Source: Candidatus Eisenbergiella merdavium (GTDB lineage: Bacteria; Bacillota; Clostridia; Lachnospirales; Lachnospiraceae). From it: a stretch of 64,000 nt of DNA. The stretch is from positions 1 through 64,000 of the forward strand of contig DWWS01000072.1 in NCBI GenBank assembly GCA_019119595.1. The letters run 5' to 3'. A program made the position numbers and the translations under genes. Shown in pieces: positions 24,708-33,129 of this stretch (position 1 is its first letter; each line of letters begins with the position of its first letter). The notes below the pieces were generated by a model that saw nothing but the letters and a program-made list of their open reading frames with translations, ran no database searches and was not told the DNA's origin.

Positions 24708-25529
24708 CTACAGCATGTACAGAAGCTGCCGGATCAGGAAGAGGAACAGCAGATGGGCCGGATAGAAAAGATAGAAAAAATAGCGGTGTCCCTTCCGCCT
24801 TCTCTGTCCGTTGCAGAACCGGATCAGGACAAAGGAAAGGAATACGGTGAAATGGGAGAGCACCGTTTCCAGGCAGTAGGAAAGGCTGAGCCCTCTGGAA
24901 AAAAGCGCAAGAAATTCGGTAAAAAGAAACAGACAGGGAGCTTCGACGACGAGCAGGCGCCGGTCGCGGTAAAGGAGCCGGATGACGGCGATCAGAAGAA
25001 CGCCCCTCCAGGAATAATCCGTTTTCAGCAGGGCGGCGGCAGCCATGCCCGCTCCGATGATGAGAAGGATGAGGGCCGTGTGGGATACGCTGTGAAGCGC
25101 CCGGGGCAGGCTTCGTTCCATTCCCCATAGTACAAGAAGTCCGATGAGAAGCGTCCAGAACACATTCTGGCTGTCCGGATTCAGGCCGCCGGAAAAGAGC
25201 AGGTCAAAGGGAATTTCCGACAGCAGGGCAAACACAAGAAGCCGGAGCGCGTATCCGCGCCGGCTTCTCGTATACAGAAAGCCCTCCACCAGCAGGAAGC
25301 AGAAGATGGGGAAGGAGATCCGGCCGATGCAGCGAAGGACGCTGTCCAGCCGGTAGATTACCTGATAAAGCCCCGCATCCGCCACATATCCGTCGATCAG
25401 GCATCTTTCCAGGATGCCTGCGCCGATGTGGTCGATCAGCATGGTCACAAGGGCGGTCAATTTCAGAAGATCCGCCGACACGCCTCCCGCGCGCACATTC
25501 CCCGCATGGGACTTTTCTCCTTCTCTCAT
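24708..25529 (-). CDS. TraX-family membrane protein
   Basis: A polytopic membrane protein of about 273 residues, with some eight hydrophobic segments. It shows the TraX pattern: ALVTMLIDHIG at the N terminus, RISFPIFCFLLVEGFLYTRSRRGY, and the C-terminal HRYFFYLFYPAHLLFLFLI. TraX of the F plasmid N-acetylates pilin; chromosomal relatives in Firmicutes are presumed membrane acyltransferases of unknown substrate. The start is uncertain: ATG 25529, or GTG 25532, with only a weak GGCGGAAAG upstream. It is the last gene behind glyA with an 85-nt gap. Confidence 0.8.
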   Translation of the reverse strand: MREGEKSHAGNVRAGGVSADLLKLTALVTMLIDHIGAGILERCLIDGYVADAGLYQVIYRLDSVLRCIGRISFPIFCFLLVEGFLYTRSRRGYALRLLVFALLSEIPFDLLFSGGLNPDSQNVFWTLLIGLLVLWGMERSLPRALHSVSHTALILLIIGAGMAAAALLKTDYSWRGVLLIAVIRLLYRDRRLLVVEAPCLFLFTEFLALFSRGLSLSYCLETVLSHFTVFLSFVLIRFCNGQRRRKGHRYFFYLFYPAHLLFLFLIRQLLYML

Positions 25530-25614
25530 CACAGCTTTCCGCCTTCCCGTGGATGTCTTTCGCGTAACTTTCCGCGAAACGTCTCTCCGTCCGTTTTATT
25601 CTTCAAAAAAGAGA

Positions 25615-26859
25615 TCAGAGGGCCTCAAGAGGATACTTGTCCGTCAGCTCCTTCACGATGGCGCGGGCATCCGCCACTTTTTCCTCGCCTCCCATGATCA
25701 CCATGGCAATGGCCTCCGCGATCCGGTCCATGTCCTGCGTGTTCATTCCCCTGGAGGTGACGGCCGGGGTTCCCAGACGGATTCCGCTGGTCACGAAGGG
25801 AGACTTGGGATCGTTGGGAATGGTGTTCTTGTTGCAGGTGATGTTGGCCGCGTCGAGCAGCTTTTCCACCGCCTTGCCGGTCTGATCCACGTTGGTCAGA
25901 TCCACCAGCATCAGATGATTGTCGGTTCCGCCGGACACGATGCGCACGCCCCGCTCCATCAGGCCATGGCAGAGCGCCTGGGCATTGTCCAGGATGTGCT
26001 GCTGGTAAACGCGAAAATCATCGCTCAATGCCTCTTTGAAGCAGACCGCCTTCGCGGCGATCACGTGCATCAGCGGGCCTCCCTGGGTACCGGGGAAGAT
26101 GGCCTTGTTGAAGTTGTATTTTTCAGCGGCCTCCTTATTGCAGAGGATCATGCCTCCTCTTGGCCCGCGCAGGGTCTTGTGGGTGGTGGTGGTCACAACG
26201 TCGGCCCAGGGGATCGGGCTTGGATGAAGGCCCGCGGCCACCAGGCCCGCGATGTGGGCCATATCCACCATCAGGCAGGCGCCAACCTCGTCCGCGATCT
26301 CCCGGAAGGGCTTGAAATCAATGGTCCTGGCATAGGCGGAAGCGCCCGCGATGATCATCTTGGGGCGGCACTTCCTTGCGGTCTCCTTCATTTTGTCATA
26401 ATCGAGGAAGCCCTCGTCGTTCACACCGTAGGGAACCACCTTGAAATATTTTCCGGACATATTCACCGGGCTTCCGTGGGTCAGATGTCCGCCGTGATCC
26501 AGATTCATTCCCATGATGGTGTCTCCCGGGGTGAGCACCGCAAACTGAACCGCCATGTTTGCCTGTGCGCCGGAATGGGGCTGCACGTTGGCATAATCAC
26601 AGCCAAACAGCTCCTTCGCGCGCTCGATGGCAAGGTTCTCCACCTCGTCCACACAGTCGCAGCCGCCGTAATAGCGCTTGCCCGGATAGCCCTCCGCATA
26701 TTTGTTGGTCAGCACGCTTCCCATGGCGGCCATGACTGCTTTGCTCACCCAGTTCTCGGAAGCGATCAGCTCGATATGGCTGTTCTGCCTCTCCTGCTCG
26801 TCCACGATCGCCTGCGCGATCTGGGGATCTGCCTTCTTCACTTCATCCAGAGAATACAT
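25615..26859 (-). CDS. glyA: Serine hydroxymethyltransferase
   Basis: Interconverts serine and glycine with tetrahydrofolate, supplying one-carbon units. 414 residues. Family marks: [19 protein letters not shown] near the N terminus, [21 protein letters not shown], and the PLP-lysine box [19 protein letters not shown] 26859 follows GGAGGTAGGG; the longer frame to 26907 reads through a GC hairpin (26876-26890). Promoter at 26969-26997. No glycine or THF riboswitch is visible in the 110-nt leader. Confidence 0.97.
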   Translation of the reverse strand: MYSLDEVKKADPQIAQAIVDEQERQNSHIELIASENWVSKAVMAAMGSVLTNKYAEGYPGKRYYGGCDCVDEVENLAIERAKELFGCDYANVQPHSGAQANMAVQFAVLTPGDTIMGMNLDHGGHLTHGSPVNMSGKYFKVVPYGVNDEGFLDYDKMKETARKCRPKMIIAGASAYARTIDFKPFREIADEVGACLMVDMAHIAGLVAAGLHPSPIPWADVVTTTTHKTLRGPRGGMILCNKEAAEKYNFNKAIFPGTQGGPLMHVIAAKAVCFKEALSDDFRVYQQHILDNAQALCHGLMERGVRIVSGGTDNHLMLVDLTNVDQTGKAVEKLLDAANITCNKNTIPNDPKSPFVTSGIRLGTPAVTSRGMNTQDMDRIAEAIAMVIMGGEEKVADARAIVKELTDKYPLEAL

Positions 26860-26875
26860 CCCTACCTCCTTTTTT

Positions 26876-26890
26876 GCCGCCTCCGGCGGC
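26876..26890 (-). promoter_or_regulatory. GC mini-hairpin next to the glyA SD
   Basis: GCCGCC-GGA-GGCGGC on the minus strand, 6 nt upstream of the GGAGG of glyA. The same kind of hairpin at the same place precedes hom (24102-24115), ridA, spoIIAB, spoVAD (51571-51586) and the GH43 gene (57192-57205). Confidence 0.7.
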
Positions 26891-26968
26891 ATTCTGTTCT
26901 GCAGCATGATCCACCTGGTCGTGCCGCATCCTTATTCTACACGTTACCGTGCGAAACTGCGCAGATTG

Positions 26969-26997
26969 ATTATAGCACAGTTTCCGTGGCTTGAAAA
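26969..26997 (-). promoter_or_regulatory. Promoter of glyA
   Basis: Minus strand TATAAT (26969-26974) with a weak -35 TTTTCA (26992-26997) at 17 bp spacing. Confidence 0.55.
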
Positions 26998-27052
26998 CAG
27001 GAATAAATCCGAAAAGGATTCTTATACTTTTCTTAAACTTGTCTTTGCCCTC

Positions 27053-27081
27053 TTTACCGTGCTTTTCTATTTTGCTACAAT
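27053..27081 (+). promoter_or_regulatory. Promoter of the lipid kinase-PAP2 genes
   Basis: TTTACC (27053-27058), 17 bp, TACAAT (27076-27081), 67 nt before the start codon. Confidence 0.5.
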
Positions 27082-27148
27082 ACAGCCTTAAAGAGAGGAA
27101 GATCGGCAGCAGGGAGCCTGTTACTGCCGTCAAAAAGGGGGAGCTCAT

Positions 27149-28222
27149 ATGTATCATTTTCTGGTCAATCCTTCCTCCTGCTCCGGAAAGGGCAGGAAAT
27201 ACTGGGAGCTTTTAAAACGTCGCCTGGACGAAAGAGGCGTTTCCTATCAGGTGCATTTTTCCAGTAAGCCGGGGGACATGGCGCGCACGGCGGCTGCCCT
27301 GACGGGCGGTGCAGACGGCTCCGCGAAGACAGACGAGGTGCATCTGGTCGTTCTCGGCGGGGACGGCACCGTAAACGAGGCGATCCAGGGCATCCGGGAT
27401 TTTGAAAAAACGCTGTTCAGCTATATTCCCACCGGTTCCGGAAATGATCTGGCGCGGGATACGGGGATCAGCCGCGATCCGGAAAAGGCGCTTTTTAAGC
27501 TTCTTGACAACGGAAGGGAAACGCGGACGGACGTCGGCATTCTGCATTATCACAACGCCTATGTACAGCAGGAGGGTGAATTTGAAAAGGCAGAACGCCC
27601 GGACAGGCTGTTTCTGGTAAGCTGCGGGATCGGCTTCGACGCGGGCGTATGTCAGCAGGCCATGTCCTCCCGCTTTAAAAATACGCTCAACCGCATCGGC
27701 CTTGGGAAGCTCACCTATCTGGGGATTGCGCTGAAAATGCTGATCTCCTCCGGACGGGCGCAGGCGGCTCTGGCTGCGGAGGGGCCGGACGGAAAGCGGA
27801 CAGGCCCCGTTTCCATAAAAAGACTGATGTTCGCCGCCTGTATGCTGCATCAGTACGAAGGCGGCGGCTTCCGCTTCTGTCCGGGCGCGGACGCTGCGGA
27901 CGGCCTTCTGGATGTGTGCGCGGTGGGAAAAGTTCCCAAATGGAAGGTCCTGCTGGTGCTCCCCACCGCTTTCTGGGGCGGGCATTATCGCTTCCGGGGC
28001 GTGGAGCGCTATGATGGCCGCAGGATCCGCATCCGCACCTCGCGTCCCCAGTGGGTTCACACGGACGGAGAGGTGACCGCGCTCTCCAGCGACATCACCG
28101 TAAGCTGCAGGCCCGGGCTTCTTCGCCTGAGCATTTCAGGCGGAAGGCCGCAGCGCTCCGGTCGCTTGTTCCGCGGCTGCAGGGTTTCAATATTTATAAA
28201 AAAAGGAGTATCCGCAACATGA
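27149..28222 (+). CDS. Diacylglycerol kinase-type lipid kinase (DagK/YegS family)
   Basis: A 357-residue kinase. Conserved sites: VNPSSCSGKG at the N terminus, the nucleotide loop VLGGDGTVNEAI (about residues 73-84) and the lipid kinase motif IPTGSGNDLARD. The C-terminal half matches the family beta-sandwich (CGIGFDAGV, GGGFRFCPGADAADGLLDV), with a short extra basic tail. It phosphorylates diacylglycerol or a related lipid at the membrane. SD GGGGGAG before ATG. Its stop overlaps the PAP2 phosphatase start (ATGA), so a kinase and a lipid phosphatase are made together. Confidence 0.9.
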   Translation: MYHFLVNPSSCSGKGRKYWELLKRRLDERGVSYQVHFSSKPGDMARTAAALTGGADGSAKTDEVHLVVLGGDGTVNEAIQGIRDFEKTLFSYIPTGSGNDLARDTGISRDPEKALFKLLDNGRETRTDVGILHYHNAYVQQEGEFEKAERPDRLFLVSCGIGFDAGVCQQAMSSRFKNTLNRIGLGKLTYLGIALKMLISSGRAQAALAAEGPDGKRTGPVSIKRLMFAACMLHQYEGGGFRFCPGADAADGLLDVCAVGKVPKWKVLLVLPTAFWGGHYRFRGVERYDGRRIRIRTSRPQWVHTDGEVTALSSDITVSCRPGLLRLSISGGRPQRSGRLFRGCRVSIFIKKGVSAT

Positions 28223-28875
28223 GAAAAGGCATCAGGTTTCAGGAGCTGCTTCCATTCGCGCTGTATTTTATCGTCTATCTGCTCTGGTTTCAGTGGCTTG
28301 AGGAAAGGCATGTTAGGAGCTATCAGATCATCCATGTTTTTGTGGACGACTATATCCCGTTCTGCGAGGTGTTCGTCATTCCCTATTTTCTCTGGTTCCT
28401 GTATGTGCCCGCCGCCGTCCTGTCGGCTGCCTTTTTGGACAGAAACGAATATATCCGGTGCGCCCTGTTTCTCTGTACGGGAATGACGGTATTTCTGCTG
28501 ATCTCCACTCTTTTCCCGAACATCCAGCATCTGCGCCCGGCGGCCATGCCGCGCGACAACGTGTTTACCCGGCTGGTGCTGTTTCTTCAGCGGGTGGACA
28601 CGCCCACGAATCTCTGGCCCAGCATTCATGTATATAATTCCATCGGGGCGCATATCGCCCTCAGCCGGTGCCATCCCGGAAAGAAACGGCTGCGTGCCGC
28701 CTCCCTGCTGCTGTGCATATCCATCATACTTGCGACCATGTTCTTAAAGCAGCATTCCGTGTTCGACGTGGCAACCGCCTTCATCCTTGCAGGCGCAATG
28801 TACCGCGTCCTTTACCGGCACGACCTGCCTCTCCTGTCACGCCGCCGCTCCCTGCGCCGCAGAGTGCGGGCGTGA
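28219..28875 (+). CDS. PAP2-family membrane phosphatase
   Basis: A 218-residue integral membrane protein with about five to six helices. PAP2 signature pieces: LRPAAMPRDN, the PSxH motif in LWPSIHVYNS, and HSVFDVATA with the catalytic His and Asp. Probably removes phosphate from phosphatidic acid or an isoprenoid/lipid phosphate. The start ATG 28219 overlaps the kinase stop by 4 nt and has AAAAGGAG upstream; a longer frame from 28051 only shadows the kinase gene. Terminator follows at 28896. Confidence 0.85.
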   Translation: MRKGIRFQELLPFALYFIVYLLWFQWLEERHVRSYQIIHVFVDDYIPFCEVFVIPYFLWFLYVPAAVLSAAFLDRNEYIRCALFLCTGMTVFLLISTLFPNIQHLRPAAMPRDNVFTRLVLFLQRVDTPTNLWPSIHVYNSIGAHIALSRCHPGKKRLRAASLLLCISIILATMFLKQHSVFDVATAFILAGAMYRVLYRHDLPLLSRRRSLRRRVRA

Positions 28876-28895
28876 GGCTGTTTCTTAAGTCTGGC

Positions 28896-28937
28896 AAAAA
28901 GCGTACCTGAGCCCACGGGCCTTCGGTACGCTTTTTT
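28896..28937. terminator. Bidirectional terminator between PAP2 and glycosyltransferase genes
   Basis: AAAAAGCGTACC ... GGTACGCTTTTTT: a strong stem with A run on one side and T run on the other, between two convergent genes. Confidence 0.9.
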
Positions 28938-28957
28938 GCATATAAGATCAAAGCATC

Positions 28958-29983
28958 TTAATTGAATTTGAAAAATCTCTGGCAGAGCTTATAGCCCTCC
29001 ACCGTCATCTTTCTTCCGCTCTTTCCGGGCAGGTTGGTGCAGCTTCCCAGAAGGCCGTAGCGGAGCTTGAAGAACAGCATGGCGTCCTTCTGTTTGATGT
29101 ATTTCCACAGCTCGTTCTTTTTCTCCAGGTTTTCCTCCGTATCGGAGCAGATCAGCATGATGGAGGAAACCGTGGTGATGATGTCCAGATAGTTGATCAT
29201 GTAGCTGCGCAGCTTCCGGTGGGAGGAAAGGAACTGCTTGTTTGAGGTCAGGTAGTCCACCATGAGCCGGTTCACTTTAAGCTGCTGGTCGATGCGGCCG
29301 ATCATCACCTTTTCATTCACCGACTGATCCGCCCTTCCGATATAATATCTGTAAAAATTCACATCCAGATAGTACATGTTCTTCACGTAGGGAAGGGGCT
29401 CATAGACGAACAGGTTATCCACATAAAAAGTATGCTCGGGCAGCTTCAGTCCACAATCCCGAAGGAGCTTCGTGCGGAAGATCACGGAATGCATCAAGAT
29501 ATACTGTCCTTTATGGAACCTGTGCACGTCCTTCCAGGTGAAAACCTCATTTTCCGGAAGCACGTGCTTATAGCGGATCACCTTTTTGCGCTTCTCGCCT
29601 TCCTTTTCATAGACATAGTTTGCGACCAGCATGTCCAGAACCTGATCTCCTCCGGCGAACATGCGCAGCGTCTCAAGCACCTTCTGATATGCCGTATCCA
29701 GCACCCAGTCGTCGCTGTCCACCACCTTGAAGAAAAGCCCGCTGGCGTTTTCGATCCCCGCGTTCACGCCGGAGCCGTGGCCGCCGTTTTCCTTGTGAAT
29801 GACCTTTACGATGGAGGGATATCTTTCGGCGTACTCGTCCGCGATCCCGGCCGTCCCGTCCGTGGAGCCGTCGTCCACGATGAGAATTTCCACATCCTCC
29901 CCGCCGGTCAGCAGGGAATCGATGCATTTCTGCATATATTTTTCAGAATTATAGCAGGGCACCGTAATTGTCAAAAGCTTCAT
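28958..29983 (-). CDS. Family 2 glycosyltransferase
   Basis: A 341-residue GT-A enzyme. The N-terminal nucleotide-sugar fold has TITVPCYNSEKY, ILIVDDGSTDGT (residues about 34-45), GGHGSGVNAGIENASG and the metal-binding FKVVDSDDWV. The C-terminal 150 residues are helical and carry no transmembrane run. Typical of cell-surface polysaccharide or teichoic-acid glycosyltransferases; donor and acceptor unknown. It lies behind the sfsA-mutY fusion gene with a 28-nt gap and SD GGAGAGG, so cotranscription is likely. Confidence 0.9.
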   Translation of the reverse strand: MKLLTITVPCYNSEKYMQKCIDSLLTGGEDVEILIVDDGSTDGTAGIADEYAERYPSIVKVIHKENGGHGSGVNAGIENASGLFFKVVDSDDWVLDTAYQKVLETLRMFAGGDQVLDMLVANYVYEKEGEKRKKVIRYKHVLPENEVFTWKDVHRFHKGQYILMHSVIFRTKLLRDCGLKLPEHTFYVDNLFVYEPLPYVKNMYYLDVNFYRYYIGRADQSVNEKVMIGRIDQQLKVNRLMVDYLTSNKQFLSSHRKLRSYMINYLDIITTVSSIMLICSDTEENLEKKNELWKYIKQKDAMLFFKLRYGLLGSCTNLPGKSGRKMTVEGYKLCQRFFKFN

Positions 29984-30011
29984 TTGTACCTCTCCTGTTG
30001 CAGTTTCGGGT

Positions 30012-31814
30012 TTACAGATTCCTTTTCACATATTCCATGTAGGCGGCGAAGGCGGAGGGAACGGGAATCCCGTCCAGCCCCCTTCGATCCGCGAAGATCA
30101 GGCCCTCCCAGCCCCCTTCATACGGCTCAAGCTCGTCCACCCAGACGGCGTATCCCGTCATGTGCCATTCCTTATGGGTGAAAACATGCTTTGCCGCGGG
30201 CAGCTTTCGGATGCGGATCGGATTTAAGCCCTTTTCCTTCATCAGGGTGAGCACCTCCGCCTGCTTTTTCTTCCCCTCCAGAGAGGGAAGCTCGTACAGC
30301 CCCGCCAGCAGGCCGGTATCCGGCCGTTTCCGGAAGGCCGCCTTTTTCTCGTCCAGAATGACGAGCACGGTCTTTTCCTCCACGGTTCTTTCCTTTTTGG
30401 GCGCTTTTTTCGGGTAATCCAGCTCTTTTCCCGCCGCGTGGGCCATGCAGATGGCGGAAAGGGGGCATTCCTCACAGTGGGGAGCGCCGTTGGGCAGGCA
30501 GACCATGGCGCCGATCTCCATCATGGCCTGATTGAAGTCCCCGGGCCGGTCTGTGGGAATGGCGGCGGAAAGCTCCGCTTCCACGCTCCTTTTCACCGTC
30601 TGGTTCGCCATATCCCTTCCGTCCATGAAAAGCCGGGCCATGACCCGAAGAACGTTTCCGTCCACCGCAGGCGCGGGCCGTCCGCAGGCGATGGAGGAAA
30701 TGGCTCCGGCGGTGTAGGGACCGATGCCGGGAAGGGTGAGAAGCTCCTCCACTGTTTCCGGCATCACGCCGGAAAAACGCTCCATAATCTCACAGGCCGC
30801 CTTTTTCAGGTTGCGCGCCCGGCTGTAATAGCCAAGGCCCTCCCACAGCTTCAGCAGGCGTTCCTCCGATACCGCCGCCAGGGCAGGGATATCCGGAAGC
30901 GCCTCCATGAAGCGCTCAAAATAGGGCTTTACCGCCTCCACTCTGGTCTGCTGGAGCATGATCTCCGAGATCCAGACCCGGTAAGGCGTGGGCGACATGC
31001 GCCAGGGAAGCTGCCGCTTGTGCTCATCATACCACGGCAGCAGGCGGGGCGCAATATCAGCCGCGGTATAGGGTGCCGCAGGAAGGCTCACCGGAATCTC
31101 GTAAGAAATGCGCATCTCATCCGCCTTCACCTCACAGCCCATGGCAAGGATGCGCACGCCCGCAGCCTGCGCGCGAAGCAGGGCTTCGGCAAATTCCGGC
31201 TGGGTTTCCACATTCGGCAGGAAACGTTCGATGCCCTCCATCTGCACCACAAAAAGAAGGACGGCTCCGTATCCCTCCTTCCTCGCTTCCACCAGCTCCT
31301 CCACATGCTTCACCGCCCGTTCGGACGGCGCGTCGGGAAACAGGGCCGCATGATCCCGCTCCAGATTGACTCCCTTCACCTCCACCCAGACCGTTTCCTT
31401 CTTCGTTTTTTCCGATTCAGAGGTCTCTGCGCCTGCTCCCTCACTTGCGCCCGCGCCAAGGCGCAGCCTGAAATCGAACCTGGACTTTCCAAAGGTACAT
31501 TCCGGGCGCACCTCCTCCACATCCGGATACAGCCCTCCCGCTCTCAGCCATTCCTCCGCCGCCTTATTCGGCGCCGTGCTGTCCATGTTGACAATCCGGC
31601 TTCCTTTTTTTACCGCCACCAGATCGTAAGCCGTGCTGCGGGAGGGATTTCCGCTTTTTTCCAGCCAGACCGTTACGCCCTCCTGCAGCAGCTCTCTGCA
31701 TCTTCCCGTATTTTTCACATGAACCTTCTCCCGCCTTCCGTCCAGACTGACGTACGCGATGAACCGGTTTGGCCGCTCCAGGAATATCCCCTCGCGGATG
31801 TTTGTATATTTCAT
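30012..31814 (-). CDS. SfsA-MutY fusion protein (nuclease-like domain plus A/G-specific adenine glycosylase)
   Basis: One 600-residue ORF joins two proteins. Residues 1-245 are SfsA-like (ERPNRFIAYVSLDG, VKNTGRCRELL, FDFRL, WVEVKGVNLERDHAALFPDAPSER), related to PD-(D/E)XK nucleases. Residues 250-600 are MutY: catalytic Glu in ISEIMLQQTRVEAV, LLTLPGIGPYTAGAISS hairpin-helix-hairpin, Asp in AVDGNVLRVMAR, Fe-S ligands C-x7-C-x2-C-x5-C (CLPNGAPHCEECPLSAIC), and a NUDIX-like C-terminal domain. MutY removes adenine opposite 8-oxoguanine. SD TGGAGGT precedes the ATG, and hairpin element D is inserted upstream. Confidence 0.92.
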   Translation of the reverse strand: MKYTNIREGIFLERPNRFIAYVSLDGRREKVHVKNTGRCRELLQEGVTVWLEKSGNPSRSTAYDLVAVKKGSRIVNMDSTAPNKAAEEWLRAGGLYPDVEEVRPECTFGKSRFDFRLRLGAGASEGAGAETSESEKTKKETVWVEVKGVNLERDHAALFPDAPSERAVKHVEELVEARKEGYGAVLLFVVQMEGIERFLPNVETQPEFAEALLRAQAAGVRILAMGCEVKADEMRISYEIPVSLPAAPYTAADIAPRLLPWYDEHKRQLPWRMSPTPYRVWISEIMLQQTRVEAVKPYFERFMEALPDIPALAAVSEERLLKLWEGLGYYSRARNLKKAACEIMERFSGVMPETVEELLTLPGIGPYTAGAISSIACGRPAPAVDGNVLRVMARLFMDGRDMANQTVKRSVEAELSAAIPTDRPGDFNQAMMEIGAMVCLPNGAPHCEECPLSAICMAHAAGKELDYPKKAPKKERTVEEKTVLVILDEKKAAFRKRPDTGLLAGLYELPSLEGKKKQAEVLTLMKEKGLNPIRIRKLPAAKHVFTHKEWHMTGYAVWVDELEPYEGGWEGLIFADRRGLDGIPVPSAFAAYMEYVKRNL

Positions 31815-31818
31815 GTGT

Positions 31819-31974
31819 ACCTCCAGGCTTCCGTGCAGTGAAACTGCACGGAGGCACGCGTCTGGAAATCGCGGATGCGATTTCCAGACTGCGATAACAG
31901 CAGTTTGCGTTCCAACGCAAACTGCAGGATAAAAAATTAGCCATCAGGCTAATTTTTTATCCTGACCTCCAGGC
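31819..31974 (-). repeat. SD-flanked hairpin element D in front of sfsA-mutY
   Basis: Minus strand: H1 31926-31963 (16 bp, loop CTGATG), H2 31900-31925 (up to 12 bp), H3 31860-31889 (13 bp), H4 31831-31851 (9 bp). The block is flanked by a perfect 10-bp direct repeat ACCTCCAGGC (plus-strand reading) at 31819-31828 and 31965-31974, each containing the SD complement. Removing one copy and the hairpins leaves TAA-CGCGGCCTGGAGGTACAC-ATG, a normal 18-nt operon junction. H1 and H3 match elements B and C in form; the loop-to-SD pairing is not evident here. Confidence 0.85.
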
Positions 31975-31978
31975 CGCG

Positions 31979-32533
31979 TTATCGAAACCTGTTGCATTCA
32001 AATCTTTCCAGCATGACGATGCAGTTTTTCAGCTCCTCATAGCGTTCCTCCAGCTCGCCCTCCTTCAGGTCAATGTCCAGGGAAACCGCTATGGTGGTGA
32101 GCATATCGTCCGTGGCCCTGCCGCGCATGTCCATGAAGATGGCAAGCTTCTCCTCATAGGTCTCCGCATCCAGAAAGGCCAGGAGCATGGGATCCAGGGA
32201 AGGCTCCTCCTCAGGGGCGGGATCGGGCTGTGCGTCCTGAACGGGCAGGGCAGTTTCCGGAATTGCTTCCGGAGCCGGGCCGGGCTGAGGCTGTCCCACG
32301 ATCTGGGGAAGGAGCGTGAAGCGGTATTCGGAGGCCGCGTCCGGATATTTTATCCGGTCTACCTTTCCGGTGAAATCCGCAAGCGGTCTTGCGAATACCT
32401 CAAAGGCCCCGTACAGGGCCTGATAGATCACCATACTCTCCCCGGTGTCCGCATGCTTTGCCAGCGTGATCACACGGTACAGATTTCCCTTAAAATGCTG
32501 ATAGATTTCATTCGGTTCCGGCGTCCTGTTCAT
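31979..32533 (-). CDS. DUF1653-domain protein
   Basis: 184 residues. The first 75 residues are a DUF1653 domain (EIYQHFKGNLYRVITLAKHADTGESMVIYQALYGAFEVFARPL split over the domain), found widely in bacteria with unknown function. A Pro/Glu-rich linker (about 80-110) follows, then a helical tail. It lies between yqeY and sfsA-mutY on the same strand. SD AAAGG precedes the ATG. Before insertion of element D its stop would have been 18 nt from the mutY start, suggesting one operon. Confidence 0.85.
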   Translation of the reverse strand: MNRTPEPNEIYQHFKGNLYRVITLAKHADTGESMVIYQALYGAFEVFARPLADFTGKVDRIKYPDAASEYRFTLLPQIVGQPQPGPAPEAIPETALPVQDAQPDPAPEEEPSLDPMLLAFLDAETYEEKLAIFMDMRGRATDDMLTTIAVSLDIDLKEGELEERYEELKNCIVMLERFECNRFR

Positions 32534-32564
32534 CCCTTTACGCTTCCTTTCCTCTCCTGTGGCA

Positions 32565-32655
32565 CTGATCCTGGCCGCTTCGGCAAATCATTTCAGTCGC
32601 TCCGACAATTTATTTCAGCCGCTCCGGCAATTTGCCTCAGTCGGTGCGGCAGTTT
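32565..32655. repeat. Imperfect 24-bp tandem repeat (about four copies) at the end of yqeY
   Basis: Units of the form CGCTCCGGCAATTT-ATTTCAGC recur about four times. Each copy repeats the last codons and stop of yqeY (CTGAAATAA), so it looks like stepwise duplication of the gene end. Each unit can also form a small GCCG/CGGC hairpin. Confidence 0.75.
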
Positions 32656-33100
32656 ATTTCAGCAGCTCTCCCACGAGGCGGTTCACCAGCGCGCCGTCGG
32701 CGCGTCCCTTCACCCGGGGCATCAGCTCCTTCATGACCTTTCCCTTGTCCTTTCCCGAGGGCTCCGTGATCCCCAGAGCAGAAAGGACGGCATTTATCTC
32801 AGCGCGGATCTGCTCCTCGCTCATTTCCTCGGGCGCAAATTCCTCCAGCACGGCGAGGCGCTTTCTGCACTCTTCCTTAATGTCCTCTCTGTCCGCGGGA
32901 GCCAGCTCCATGGTCTCTCTGGTCTGTTTGATCTCCTTTTTGACCACTTCGTTTTCCTCCGCCTCGGTCAGATCCGCGCGCTTGTCGATGGCCTTGTTTT
33001 TCAGCGCCGCAAGCAGCATGGAAAGCGTTTCCTTGCGTTCCTTATCCTTATTCTTCATCGCGGCGACCATCTGCGCCCTCACTTCTTCGATCTTGCTCAT
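32654..33100 (-). CDS. yqeY: GatB/YqeY domain-containing protein
   Basis: 148 residues; the whole protein is the YqeY domain related to the tail of GatB (KDKERKETLSMLLAALKNKAIDKR, EEQIRAEINAVLSALGI, KVMKELMPRVKGRADGALVNRLVGELL). The domain binds tRNA in amidotransferases; the free protein is of uncertain function. ATG 33100 is preferred, with GGAAGG 9 nt upstream; an ATG at 33109 touches the SD. It follows holA with a 29-nt gap. Confidence 0.92.
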   Translation of the reverse strand: MSKIEEVRAQMVAAMKNKDKERKETLSMLLAALKNKAIDKRADLTEAEENEVVKKEIKQTRETMELAPADREDIKEECRKRLAVLEEFAPEEMSEEQIRAEINAVLSALGITEPSGKDKGKVMKELMPRVKGRADGALVNRLVGELLK

Positions 33101-33129
33101 GGCTGTCATCCTTCCTTTTCTATTCTTTT

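Noticed and set aside
26860..26970. Glycine or tetrahydrofolate riboswitch before glyA
   Set aside because: The leader is about 110 nt and holds only a short GC hairpin; no conserved riboswitch cores.
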